From the NCBI GenBank assembly GCA_035527275.1, contig DATLBA010000111.1, positions 1 to 17,865 on the forward strand: DNA of 17,865 nucleotides, given 5' to 3'. The translations under genes were made by a program, and so were the position numbers. Shown piece after piece: positions 1 to 7,879 of the stretch. Every line of letters begins with the position of its first letter. Positions within the stretch are counted from its first letter, which is position 1. This stretch comes from DATLBA01 sp035527275 (GTDB lineage Bacteria > Planctomycetota > Phycisphaerae > FEN-1346). The notes below the pieces were generated by a model that was not told the origin of the DNA, searched no databases, and saw nothing but the letters and a program-made list of their open reading frames with translations.

Positions 1-1350
1 ATCCTCTTCAACAAACTCAAGTTCAACGGCATCTGGAACCCACACCGCCGCGACATCGCCAACCTGACGCACTTCATCGAGCGGGCCAAGGAACAGCAGT
101 TCCACTGGCAGATCGTCGAACTGCGGTCCCCCCTGGAAGAACTGCACGACGCGCCCATCCTTTACATCTCGGCCGAAAGCGTCCCCCAGTGGACCGACGA
201 AAATGGCAAGAAGCGCGACGGCTTCACCGACGAGGAAAAGAAGAAACTTCGCGCCTTCACCGACACGGGCGGAACGATCCTGTTCGAGGCCTCGTGCGGC
301 AACCCGAAGATCCGCCGATGGTTCCCGCAATTTGCCAAAGAGGTCTGGCCCGAATGGAAACCGCTCAAGATTACACCCCAAACGCACCAGGTGTATGAGG
401 CCGGCAACCCGATCAAGCGCGACGTCGGGCTGCAGGGCATCGACGACGGGGTCCGCACATTCGTCTTCTTCGCCAGCGACGACATCTCCTGCCCCTGGCA
501 GATGAAGCAGTACACCTCGAAGGGCTACCTCTTTGACTTCGGCATGAACCTTCACACCTACGCGACGGACGGAGCGCCCCTGCGGGCGAAACTCGCCGGA
601 CGCGAACCCGAAAAAGCCGACAAGTACACAGGTCCCGTGACCGCGGGAGGCCGGACCACATTGCGCATCGCCCGCGTCAAGCACGGCGGCAACTGGGAGG
701 TCGGCGCCAACTACGCCGGCTTCAAACGCCTGGCCGAGCACGTGAAGGAGAAGGCGGAGGTGACGCTCGAAGTGGAAGAGGCAAACGAGCCGCCCGTGAC
801 GGCCAAAGGCGTCGCCCCGGCCGACCTCAAGGGCTGCGACGTCGCCTACCTGACCGGCAGCCGGGCCTTCACGCTGACCCCGGACGAGCAGGCGGCCCTG
901 AAGGCCTACGTCGCCGGCGGGGGGTTCCTCTGGCTCGAGGCCGCGGGCGGCTCGAACGCCTTTCACGAGTCGGTCAAGCAGTTGGCCGACGCCCTCGGAT
1001 GGGAACTCAAACTCCTCCTGGAGACCCACGGCCTGATGACCGGCCGGATGGACGGGGCGCAAGGATACAACCTGACGAGCGGCGTGAAGTTCCGCCGGGC
1101 GCTTCGTGCGGCCAAGTTGGGCCGCAGTTACGCCGACTTCTACGGGCTTTATGAAGGCGGCCGGATGATCGGCCTTTACTCGCCGCTCGATGTCCTGTTC
1201 GGCCTGACGCCGTACGAGGCCTGGGAATGCAAAGGCTACCTGCCCGAACACGCCGAGGCCGTTGCCACCAATATCGTCCTGTATCTGACGACGCTCGGCG
1301 CCCCGGCCGATGTCCCCGCCGATACCCCGGCCGAGGTTCCCGGGCCGTGA
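1..1350 (+). CDS. Tandem DUF4159 domain protein, 5'-truncated by the window edge
   Basis: The frame is open from base 1 to a TGA at 1348-1350, so 449 residues are visible and the start lies outside the window. Two DUF4159-like units follow each other. The first covers roughly residues 1-185 (KFNGIWNPHRRDIANLTHF, then ILYISAES and FTDEEKKKLRAFTDTGGTILFEA). The second covers about 219-435 (RVKHGGNWEVGANYAGF, then VAYLTGSRAFTLTPDEQAAL, AYVAGGGFLWLEA, GLYSPLDVLFGLTPYEAWECKGY). Each unit has the pattern of a GGxW start, a hydrophobic strand ending in a small-residue turn, and a GGG-F strand. DUF4159 is common in planctomycetes, often near MoxR/BatA-type genes, and resembles a class I glutamine-amidotransferase-like fold. 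No enzymatic role is established. The C-terminal tail is a short Ala/Pro-rich run. An ATG at 391 is internal to domain 1 and is not the gene start. Confidence 0.85.
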   Translation: MLFNKLKFNGIWNPHRRDIANLTHFIERAKEQQFHWQIVELRSPLEELHDAPILYISAESVPQWTDENGKKRDGFTDEEKKKLRAFTDTGGTILFEASCGNPKIRRWFPQFAKEVWPEWKPLKITPQTHQVYEAGNPIKRDVGLQGIDDGVRTFVFFASDDISCPWQMKQYTSKGYLFDFGMNLHTYATDGAPLRAKLAGREPEKADKYTGPVTAGGRTTLRIARVKHGGNWEVGANYAGFKRLAEHVKEKAEVTLEVEEANEPPVTAKGVAPADLKGCDVAYLTGSRAFTLTPDEQAALKAYVAGGGFLWLEAAGGSNAFHESVKQLADALGWELKLLLETHGLMTGRMDGAQGYNLTSGVKFRRALRAAKLGRSYADFYGLYEGGRMIGLYSPLDVLFGLTPYEAWECKGYLPEHAEAVATNIVLYLTTLGAPADVPADTPAEVPGP

Positions 1351-1397
1351 GGTAATTCGCTCCGCCACCCTCCCGCCGAGCGACCCCGCAAAAATCG

Positions 1398-1430
1398 CCC
1401 CTGCGAGTGAGCAAAAGCCCTCCGCAGGGG
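1398..1430. terminator. Bidirectional intrinsic terminator-like hairpin between convergent genes
   Basis: CCCCTGCG (1398-1405) pairs perfectly with CGCAGGGG (1423-1430), an 8-bp GC-rich stem with a 17-base loop. Read on the minus strand, the stem is followed three bases later by TTTTT, so it fits a Rho-independent terminator for the aminotransferase operon, whose last gene stops at 1470. Read on the plus strand, it is followed by TGTCTTTCT, a weaker U-rich tail for the DUF4159 gene ending at 1350. Confidence 0.6.
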
Positions 1431-1469
1431 TGTCTTTCTGCCGCCTCGAAACCGACAAGAAGCCGGCGC

Positions 1470-2327
1470 CTATTGGCGCGTGCGGCGATGGAACTCATCG
1501 GCCAGACGCCGGCTGACCGGACCCGGCTTGCCGCTCCCGATGGTCCGCTTGTCAATCCGCACCACGGAAACCACTTCGGCCGCCGTCCCCGTCAGGAAAC
1601 ATTCATCGGCCACGTACAAGTCATAACGCGTGAGATTTTCCTCGCGGACCTCAATACCCAGTTCGGCCGCAATGGCGATAATCTCGTCGCGCGTGATGCC
1701 TTTGAGAATCCCGGCGGCGATGGGCGGCGTAAAGAGCCGATCGTCCCGCACGATGAACACGTTGTCCCCCGTGCACTCCGCCACGAAACCCTGGTGGTTC
1801 AGCATCACGGCTTCCAGCGTTCCGGCGTCGATGGCCTCGATCTTCGCCAGGATATTGTTCAGGTAATTCAGGCTCTTAATCCGCGGGTTGACCGCGTTCG
1901 GATGGTTCCGCATCGTCGCGGCCGTGATGACCTCCAGGCCGTTCTCATACAGTTCCGGCGGATAGAGGGTAATCTTGTCCACGATGATGAAGACGGCAGA
2001 GTCCTTGCAGCGGTTCGGGTCCAGGCCCAGCGTCCCCACCCCCCGCGTGACCACGACGCGAACGTAAGCATCCTTCAGGCCGTTCGCCTCAAGCGTCTCG
2101 GTGATGGCCTTGCCCATCTCCTCGGGCGTCAGAGGAATCGCCAGGCGGATGCCGTTGGCCGAATCGAACAGCCGCCGCACGTGCTCCTCGAGACGAAAGA
2201 GGCGCCCCCCATACGAGCGGATGCCCTCAAACACCCCGTCGCCGTAAAGGAGCGCGTGGTCGAAGACCGAGATTTTCGCCTCCTCGGGGCTCACCAGCCG
2301 ACCGTTCAACCACACTTTTCGACCCAT
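1470..2327 (-). CDS. ilvE: Branched-chain amino acid aminotransferase (PLP fold type IV)
   Basis: A 285-residue class IV aminotransferase, the usual length for the short IlvE type. It is expected to transfer the amino group between glutamate and the 2-oxo acids of leucine, isoleucine and valine in the cytoplasm. Visible signatures are FDHALLYGDGVFEGIRSYGG (about 22-41), the Schiff-base lysine in RIKSLNYLNN (K151), GFVAECTGDNVF (about 180-191), and the C-terminal FLTGTAAEV that binds the PLP phosphate. The ATG at 2327 is preceded by GGGGAGA at good spacing. It lies 36 bases after the ATPase gene and is probably the last gene of the lysS-lol operon, ending before the hairpin at 1398-1430. The related D-amino-acid aminotransferases and aminodeoxychorismate lyases share the fold, but the FEGIR and GTAAEV motifs favour IlvE. 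Confidence 0.92.
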   Translation of the reverse strand: MGRKVWLNGRLVSPEEAKISVFDHALLYGDGVFEGIRSYGGRLFRLEEHVRRLFDSANGIRLAIPLTPEEMGKAITETLEANGLKDAYVRVVVTRGVGTLGLDPNRCKDSAVFIIVDKITLYPPELYENGLEVITAATMRNHPNAVNPRIKSLNYLNNILAKIEAIDAGTLEAVMLNHQGFVAECTGDNVFIVRDDRLFTPPIAAGILKGITRDEIIAIAAELGIEVREENLTRYDLYVADECFLTGTAAEVVSVVRIDKRTIGSGKPGPVSRRLADEFHRRTRQ

Positions 2328-2363
2328 GATGTCTCCCCTGACTTGAGTCGCTCCGTTACTCGG

Positions 2364-3071
2364 TCACCGTCGTTCTGTCAAGAGTTTCCCGTCCCTGAGG
2401 CGGAGGACGCGGTCGGCCGCCTCGGCGATCCTCGCGTCGTGCGTCACCATCACGACGGTCAGCCCATCCTTGCGATTCAGCCGCTCAAGCAGCCGCAGAA
2501 TCTCTTCCCCCGTCGCCGAATCGAGGTTGCCGGTCGGCTCGTCGGCAAAGAGGACGCGCGGCTCGTGGACGAGGGCCCGCGCGATGGCGGCCCGCTGGCA
2601 CTCGCCGCCCGAAAGTTCGCGCGGCAGGTGCGAGGCCCGCTCCCCGAGGCCCAAACCCTCCAGAACTGCGCGCGCCCGCCTCCGATGCCTCCACCGCGCC
2701 ACGGACCACCCCGCCAGCGGCGTCCGAATCATCGCCGGCAGAAGCGTGTTCTCCAAAACCGACAGGTCCGGCATCAGGTAATAGAACTGGAAGACGAAGC
2801 CGACGGCCTCGTTCCGCATCCGGTCGCGCCACCGCCTGGGCCGGCCGAACGCGTCTTCGCCTTCGAAAAAGATCCGCCCCTCGGTCGGCCGATCCAGTAG
2901 GGCCAAAAGGTGCAACAGCGTGCTCTTGCCGCTTCCCGACGGGCCGAGAATGCACAGGAACTCCCCGCGGCGGACCGCCAGGTCCACCCCGCGAAGCACC
3001 CTCAGGCGGCGCGACCCCATCCAATAATCCTTGACCAGGCCCACGCCTTGAAGAATCGTCTCCTCACTCAT
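2364..3071 (-). CDS. lolD: ABC transporter ATP-binding protein, LolD type
   Basis: A complete 235-residue ABC ATPase. Walker A is GPSGSGKST (about 43-51), the Q-loop glutamine lies in VFQFYYLMPDLSVLEN (about 93-108), the signature is LSGGE (153-157), Walker B is VLFADEPTGNLD (about 173-184), and the switch histidine is in VTHD (about 209-212). The PDLSVLEN and ADEPTGNLDSATG segments are typical of the LolD/MacB/FtsE subgroup. Its ATG overlaps the end of the upstream permease gene by 8 bases, so the two are translationally coupled and most likely form one transporter. By analogy with LolCDE it would power release of lipoproteins from the inner membrane. A MacB-like or other FtsX-family role cannot be excluded. 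Confidence 0.9.
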   Translation of the reverse strand: MSEETILQGVGLVKDYWMGSRRLRVLRGVDLAVRRGEFLCILGPSGSGKSTLLHLLALLDRPTEGRIFFEGEDAFGRPRRWRDRMRNEAVGFVFQFYYLMPDLSVLENTLLPAMIRTPLAGWSVARWRHRRRARAVLEGLGLGERASHLPRELSGGECQRAAIARALVHEPRVLFADEPTGNLDSATGEEILRLLERLNRKDGLTVVMVTHDARIAEAADRVLRLRDGKLLTERR

Positions 3072-4806
3072 ACCGCAGCGCCTCCACGGGCTGCTTCAGC
3101 GCCGCCAGCAGCCCCCCCGCCATACTCGCCAGCGTCGAAAGCGCCGCCGCGCCGGCGCTCACCCCCACGCACCACCACGGCGACAGGCGCCACGGAATGT
3201 GCTCGAAGTAATACATCTCCCGCGGAAACACATCCACCCCCAGTGTCTGGTTTACCCAGATCTCAATCGGGTCGAGGTAATGAAGCATCAGCAGCGCCCC
3301 GACCAAGCCCAACGCCGTGCCCAAGAGGCCGATGATGAACCCGTATCCGAGGAACAGGCTCCCGACGCCGGCGTCGCTCGCGCCGAGGGCCTTCAGAATC
3401 CCCACGTCCCGCGACTTGATGTAGGCCATGACGTAGGAAATCAGTCCAATCAGCACCCCGAACCCGAGGAACATCAGCCCCAGCATCAGCGTCGTGATGT
3501 TCCGCTCGATCTCCACGACCGTCAGGATCATCTGCTGCTGGGTCTCCCACGTGTTGATGGAGAGCAGCGGAAGGTCGGCGCCGCTGTGCTCGGCGCCGAA
3601 CGCTTCCCAGGCGCGGCGGATTTTTTCGACGATGGCCGCGCCGGCCGACGGATCGCCGAGTTTCACCTGAATCTGGCTGGCGCGCGCCGGTTCGCCCTCG
3701 TCCGGTCCGCCCTCCATCCCCGCCATCCGCTGGGCCACGTCGAACGAAACATACACGTGCGACGAATCCGCCTCCCAATAGTTGCTCTTGAACGTATCGA
3801 CAAGCGTCAAGGCCCTGCTGCTGACCTTCGGCATCCCGCCCGGCTCTATCTCCGGCGCGCCCGACGTGCGAATCGGAATCGTCGAGACGACCACGTCCTC
3901 GCCGTACGCCAGGAGAGGATAATCCACCACCTGCGCCCGCATCACTTCGACCGGCCGGACCGGCAAAACGATTGCCGAAACCACGAGGCCGAGCGCGACC
4001 AGCGCCCAAAACGCCGTCGCCACGCGCCAGCCGACCCGGCCCGGCCGGCGGACGCCCGCCCGCCACACGAAAAGAAACACGACGGCCGCCACCACCGCGA
4101 GAAACCCCAACAGAACACGCCGCCCGGCGCCTTCCTCAACCGTCTCGGGCACGTAGTCGGTCATGGGCATGCCGATGACGCCCGTGCCGGCAATCACTCC
4201 GGGCCACACGCGCCGGCCGCTCTCCTCCATCGCCTTTCGGAAGCCTTCCGGCACGTTGAGAAGGTGCTCCAGCCGCTCCGGCGGAGTGTCGTCGGAGAAC
4301 CGCTGGCGCTGGAGGTATTTGAGGAACCGGCCCATCTTCGCCTTCCCGGCCGGGCGGATTCCAATGACCAGACACGGCCGCACGATCGGCTTAATCCGGC
4401 TCGAGCGCGACTTGATACGCGCCACGGCGTAGGTTCGAATGACCGGCGTGGCCGCCTCCACCCCCTCGATCCGCTCGATTCGCCTCGTGAACTCGTCGTA
4501 ATACGGCATCCCCCCCAGGTGCGCATCAACGATGATGTCCGCCAGCGTCCCGCGCGTCATCTCGCGAGTCTCGCTGACAAAGCCGTCCATAATCGCAAAG
4601 ACGAGAATCAGCAGGAACACCCCGAGCGCCGCCGGAAGCGCCGAAATGAGCGGCACGACGGCCTTCCAGCCGCTGAAAAGATACTTCGCGCAGACGATGT
4701 GCTTGTATACCGGCGACAGGAACACCAGGGCTGCGATCGCAATCGCCCCCACCCCGCCGCCGAGAATCGTCGGCCAGAACCATGGCGAGGCCAGCCATTC
4801 GCCCAT
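3064..4806 (-). CDS. ABC transporter permease, LolC/LolE-FtsX family, with extra membrane hairpin
   Basis: A 580-residue membrane protein, clearly longer than the roughly 400 residues of LolC/E. The FtsX/MacB-type core is at the C-terminus: hydrophobic segments at about 438-463, 484-508 and 546-570, with the conserved SRDVGILKALGAS loop (about 465-477) and a QPVEALRYE end. The matching N-terminal segment is about 50-74. There is an additional N-terminal segment (about 12-33). Unusually, a pair of hydrophobic segments (about 231-249 and 262-283), separated by Arg-rich RAGVRRPGRVGWR, interrupts the large extracytoplasmic domain. The ATG at 4806 has a GGAGGT Shine-Dalgarno about 8 bases upstream. 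It lies 39 bases after lysS and overlaps the LolD-like ATPase by 8 bases. A lysS-lolC-lolD order is, from memory, also found in deltaproteobacteria, supporting lipoprotein export, but the substrate is inferred. Confidence 0.85.
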   Translation of the reverse strand: MGEWLASPWFWPTILGGGVGAIAIAALVFLSPVYKHIVCAKYLFSGWKAVVPLISALPAALGVFLLILVFAIMDGFVSETREMTRGTLADIIVDAHLGGMPYYDEFTRRIERIEGVEAATPVIRTYAVARIKSRSSRIKPIVRPCLVIGIRPAGKAKMGRFLKYLQRQRFSDDTPPERLEHLLNVPEGFRKAMEESGRRVWPGVIAGTGVIGMPMTDYVPETVEEGAGRRVLLGFLAVVAAVVFLFVWRAGVRRPGRVGWRVATAFWALVALGLVVSAIVLPVRPVEVMRAQVVDYPLLAYGEDVVVSTIPIRTSGAPEIEPGGMPKVSSRALTLVDTFKSNYWEADSSHVYVSFDVAQRMAGMEGGPDEGEPARASQIQVKLGDPSAGAAIVEKIRRAWEAFGAEHSGADLPLLSINTWETQQQMILTVVEIERNITTLMLGLMFLGFGVLIGLISYVMAYIKSRDVGILKALGASDAGVGSLFLGYGFIIGLLGTALGLVGALLMLHYLDPIEIWVNQTLGVDVFPREMYYFEHIPWRLSPWWCVGVSAGAAALSTLASMAGGLLAALKQPVEALRYE

Positions 4807-4845
4807 CGCGTTGTACCTCCGCGTCCTGGGAGCGGTCCGCGCGGA

Positions 4846-6294
4846 CTAAGTCGCCCGCGGCCGAAGTTGCGGAAACAGCACCACTTCACGAATGCTCGAT
4901 GCGCCCGTGAGCAGCATCACCAGCCGGTCCATTCCGACGCCCAGGCCGCCCGCCGGCGGCATCCCATACTCGAGCGCCGTCACAAAATCCTCGTCCATCA
5001 CCGCCATCGTCTCGTCCTGGCCCGCCAGTTGCGTGCGCAGCGCCTCGGCCTGAACGTCCGGGTCGTTCAGTTCCGTGTATGCGTTGCCCAGTTCCATCCC
5101 GGCGACGATCGGCTCGAAGCGCTCGGCTATTTCAGGCTCGTCCGCCTTCCGCTTCGTCAGCGGACACAGCCCCGCCGGCCAATCCATCACAAACATCGGC
5201 TGAACCAGATGCGCTTCAACACACCGCTCGAACACATCGTGTGTCACGACGTCGAGGTGCTTGTCGGTCTCTTCGATGCCCAGGTCGCGCGCCTTGGCGC
5301 GGATCGCCTCCTCGTCCCCCAGCCGCACCCCTGCGTGCTCCTCGAGCAGGTCGGCATACTTGGCCCGCCGCCAGGGCGCTTTGTATTCGATGACCTCATC
5401 GCCGAACGGAAGCGCCGTCTCGCCGCCCGACACCGTCCGCGCCAGGTGCTCAAAGAGACTCTCGGTGAGCACCATCATGTCCGTATAGTCGGCGTAGGCC
5501 TGGTACACTTCGAGCATCGTGAACTCCGGGTTGTGCCGCGTCGAAATCCCCTCGTTGCGAAAGACGCGGCCCATCTCGAACACCCGCTCCATACCGCCGA
5601 CCAGCAGCCGCTTCAGATACAGTTCCGGCGAGATGCGAAGGTACAGGTCCACGCCCAGCGTATTGTGGTGCGTGATGAACGGCCGCGCCGCCGCCCCGCC
5701 GTAAATCGGCTGAAGGACCGGCGTCTCCACCTCGACGAACCCGCGCTCCTTCAGGAACCGGCGCGTCTCGTCCAGGATGAGCGACCGCTTCAGGAAAAGG
5801 TTCCGCACCTCGGGGTTCGCAAAAAGGTCCACGTAGCGCTGCCGATAGCGGGCCTCTATCGCCTGAAGGCCGTGCCACTTCTCCGGCGGCGGCAGAAGCG
5901 CCTTGGCGAGAATCTCGAACCGCTCGACGGCAATCGTGACCTCGCCGGTCCGCGTCTTGACGAGCGTTCCTTCGACGCCCACCCAGTCGCCGAGGTCCAG
6001 TTGCCCGACGCGCTCCCACGCCTCGGCATCCAGCGCCTTCTTGTTGAACGCAATCTGGATGCGGCCGGTCCAGTCCACGAGGTCCGCGAAGACGAGTTTC
6101 CCGAACGCCCGCTGGCCCATCAGCCGCCCCGCCACCCGCGCCGGTCCCGGCGCGCCGGGACCCGCCGCCTCGAACCGCCGGCGCGCCTCGGCCGCCCCGA
6201 TCGTCTCCGGATAGCGGTGGCCGAACGGGTCGAGACCCCCCGCCCGAAGCGCATCGGCCTTCTTGCGCCGCTGCTGCTCATACTCGTTCGCCAT
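4846..6294 (-). CDS. lysS: Lysyl-tRNA synthetase, class II
   Basis: A 482-residue class II LysRS that charges tRNA-Lys in the cytoplasm. The N-terminal OB-fold anticodon-binding domain spans about 53-130 (VAGRLMGQRAFGKLVFADLVD). The catalytic domain has motif 2 as FRNEGISTRHNPEFTMLE (about 245-262), motif 3 as GGLGVGMDRLVMLLTG (about 448-463), and the EMGNAYTELNDP-like stretch written here as ELGNAYTELNDP. The last residues are FPQLRPRAT. I chose the ATG at 6294 (MANEYEQQ) because family homology begins there. The frame stays open to 6558, but that extension has no LysRS similarity and would run across the divergent promoter region. It heads the operon lysS-permease-ATPase-ilvE. The Shine-Dalgarno is weak (AGGGCGG). 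Confidence 0.96.
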   Translation of the reverse strand: MANEYEQQRRKKADALRAGGLDPFGHRYPETIGAAEARRRFEAAGPGAPGPARVAGRLMGQRAFGKLVFADLVDWTGRIQIAFNKKALDAEAWERVGQLDLGDWVGVEGTLVKTRTGEVTIAVERFEILAKALLPPPEKWHGLQAIEARYRQRYVDLFANPEVRNLFLKRSLILDETRRFLKERGFVEVETPVLQPIYGGAAARPFITHHNTLGVDLYLRISPELYLKRLLVGGMERVFEMGRVFRNEGISTRHNPEFTMLEVYQAYADYTDMMVLTESLFEHLARTVSGGETALPFGDEVIEYKAPWRRAKYADLLEEHAGVRLGDEEAIRAKARDLGIEETDKHLDVVTHDVFERCVEAHLVQPMFVMDWPAGLCPLTKRKADEPEIAERFEPIVAGMELGNAYTELNDPDVQAEALRTQLAGQDETMAVMDEDFVTALEYGMPPAGGLGVGMDRLVMLLTGASSIREVVLFPQLRPRAT

Positions 6295-6342
6295 CGCGGG
6301 CCGCCCTGCATTTTCGGAACAAACGTTGGATAGAATGGTCCA

Positions 6343-6371
6343 ATCATAGAAGAGCAGGGCACTTTCAGCAA
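6343..6371 (-). promoter_or_regulatory. Sigma70-like promoter for the lysS operon
   Basis: On the minus strand there is TTGCTG (6371-6366), a 17-base spacer, then TATGAT (6348-6343), giving a predicted transcription start near 6337 and a leader of about 43 bases to the lysS ATG at 6294. Spacing and -10 are good; the -35 is partial. This is prediction from sequence only. Confidence 0.45.
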
Positions 6372-6429
6372 GGAAAAGTCCTTCGCGCGCCGCCCTGCGA
6401 AAAGGATAGCGACTCAAACCGCGCCGGCC

Positions 6430-6435
6430 TATAAT
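6430..6435 (+). promoter_or_regulatory. Consensus -10 box upstream of the secreted DUF1559-like gene
   Basis: A perfect TATAAT lies 35 bases before the ATG at 6470, in the divergent region shared with lysS. No good -35 is found at 16-18 bases (TAGCGA at 17). If this box is used, transcription would start near 6442, which would exclude the in-frame ATG at 6434 as the start codon. Confidence 0.4.
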
Positions 6436-6469
6436 GGCCGACCGCCTAAGCCCGGAAAGGAAGCCTGTT

Positions 6470-7870
6470 ATGAAAAGGAACGCATGGCTCTTGCCGGCGC
6501 TGGTTCTGGTGGCCATGCCGCTTTCCGGCCGTGCGGCTGAGCCGTCTGTCCCGCCCATTTTCGAGAGCGGAACCGGCGTCCTCGCCTACGTGCCGCCCGA
6601 CGCCGACCTCGCCGTCCACATCCGCATGGCACAACTTGTCCAGAGCGACCTCTGGAAGCGCTTCGCGGATCCTAAGGTCGGCTTTTACCAGGAGTTCATC
6701 AAGGAGCTGCAGGAGGAGGTGGCCATCGACCCCGAGAAGAATGTGGCAGCGGCGCTGCTCGTCTTCAAACTGACGTACGAGGAGGACGGCGATTCGGACG
6801 ACCCCCTGCTCGGTTTCGCCTTGGCCTTCAACCGGGACATCCAGCCCGAGGCCTTCTTTGTGAGAGAGAGGGATCGCCAGCCGGTCAACGTTCCAGGCGT
6901 CCCCGGGCCGGTGTACCGCTCCATACGGCCCATGCTGGTTGCGTTTCCGGATTCGAGGACGGTTGTGGCCGCGATGCCGGAGTATCTGGCATCGATGCTG
7001 GCCGCGCCAAACACCGTCCCCGCGCCGTCGATCCGCCGAGCGCTGGCCGCACCCGGCGAAATCACGTTTGCGGGCCGGATGCCCGACCAACTGAAAGCCG
7101 CCATCCGCGCCGAAGACGACCACTATCGCCGCCAGCTCCTCCGCCGAATGAACCCCGAACGGCTCCTGGAGTTCGCGCTTCTTTACAATCTCTTCCGCGT
7201 CGCCGACGATGCCGCAAGCATCGTAGGATCGCTCGACCTTTCCCGCGAGGCCGACGCGCTTCGGATTGCCGTGACGTTCAACTCGGACCGGAGCGCCGCC
7301 GTCCTGGCGGCAGGGCTGGACGCGATGGCCGATCCGTTGGCCCTGGTCCTGCCGGCGCTTTTCGGCAGCCCGATTTTGGAGGCGCCGCCCGAACCGCCTC
7401 TCTATCGCGCCCGGGCCGAGGGCGGCGAAGCCAGCATCACCATGAGTCGCACAAGCGCCGAGCGCCTGCTCGACCAGGTGCTGAGCGGCGCGGCGCAGCA
7501 GGCCACCCGTGCCGCCAGCGCGAGCAACCTCCGCCGACTCGGCGTCGCAATCCGGCAATACGTCACGGACCACGGCGCCTATCCGCCGAACGCCTCCGCC
7601 CTTTTCCCAAACTACCTGCCCGACCGAAAGGTCCTGGAGAACCCGGCCCTCGGGGCGCATTTCCCCGACGGCGACTACGAACTTGTCCCCATGACAACGG
7701 AAGCCGCGAAGAAAGAGCCGTGGGCCAAAGTGCTCGCCTTTGAACGCTATCCGCGCGACAATCCCCCCGCGACGCTCTACGTCCTCTTCGCCGACGGCCA
7801 CGTCGAGCACATCAGGGCCGGGCAATTCAACCAGTTCCTCAGGCAAACGCTCGAACATCTCGGACGATAG
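6470..7870 (+). CDS. Secreted protein with DUF1559-like (prepilin-associated) C-terminal domain
   Basis: A 466-residue protein with a Sec signal peptide: MKR, a hydrophobic core LLPALVLVAMPL, and a likely cleavage after about residue 22-23 (GRAA|EPS). The ATG at 6470 has GGAAAGGAAG just upstream; an earlier ATG at 6434 would bury the signal peptide and coincides with a -10 box. The middle (about 35-335) starts with GTGVLAYVPPDADLAVHIRM, a pattern seen in planctomycete proteins that monitor or model surface values, but I do not recognise a named enzyme. The C-terminus (about 345-466) has ASNLRRLGVAIRQYVTDHGAYPP, a typical pseudopilin-like globular start, and LYVLFADGHVEHI, resembling the H-X9-DG motif of planctomycete DUF1559 proteins with the H replaced by Arg-Tyr. 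The N-terminal pilin methylation helix is absent, so this is not a pilin. Function unknown. It lies 9 bases before the YhaM-like gene. Confidence 0.8.
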   Translation: MKRNAWLLPALVLVAMPLSGRAAEPSVPPIFESGTGVLAYVPPDADLAVHIRMAQLVQSDLWKRFADPKVGFYQEFIKELQEEVAIDPEKNVAAALLVFKLTYEEDGDSDDPLLGFALAFNRDIQPEAFFVRERDRQPVNVPGVPGPVYRSIRPMLVAFPDSRTVVAAMPEYLASMLAAPNTVPAPSIRRALAAPGEITFAGRMPDQLKAAIRAEDDHYRRQLLRRMNPERLLEFALLYNLFRVADDAASIVGSLDLSREADALRIAVTFNSDRSAAVLAAGLDAMADPLALVLPALFGSPILEAPPEPPLYRARAEGGEASITMSRTSAERLLDQVLSGAAQQATRAASASNLRRLGVAIRQYVTDHGAYPPNASALFPNYLPDRKVLENPALGAHFPDGDYELVPMTTEAAKKEPWAKVLAFERYPRDNPPATLYVLFADGHVEHIRAGQFNQFLRQTLEHLGR

Positions 7871-7879
7871 GAGAAACCG

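Noticed and set aside
3199..6333. A 1044-codon plus-strand open frame opposite lysS and the permease
   Set aside because: It is antisense to two well-recognised genes, is rich in Arg/His/Pro as expected from a high-GC shadow frame, and shows no family motif.
6434..6469. Upstream ATG start for the secreted protein
   Set aside because: It overlaps a TATAAT box and adds 12 residues in front of a clear signal peptide; the ATG at 6470 has the better Shine-Dalgarno.
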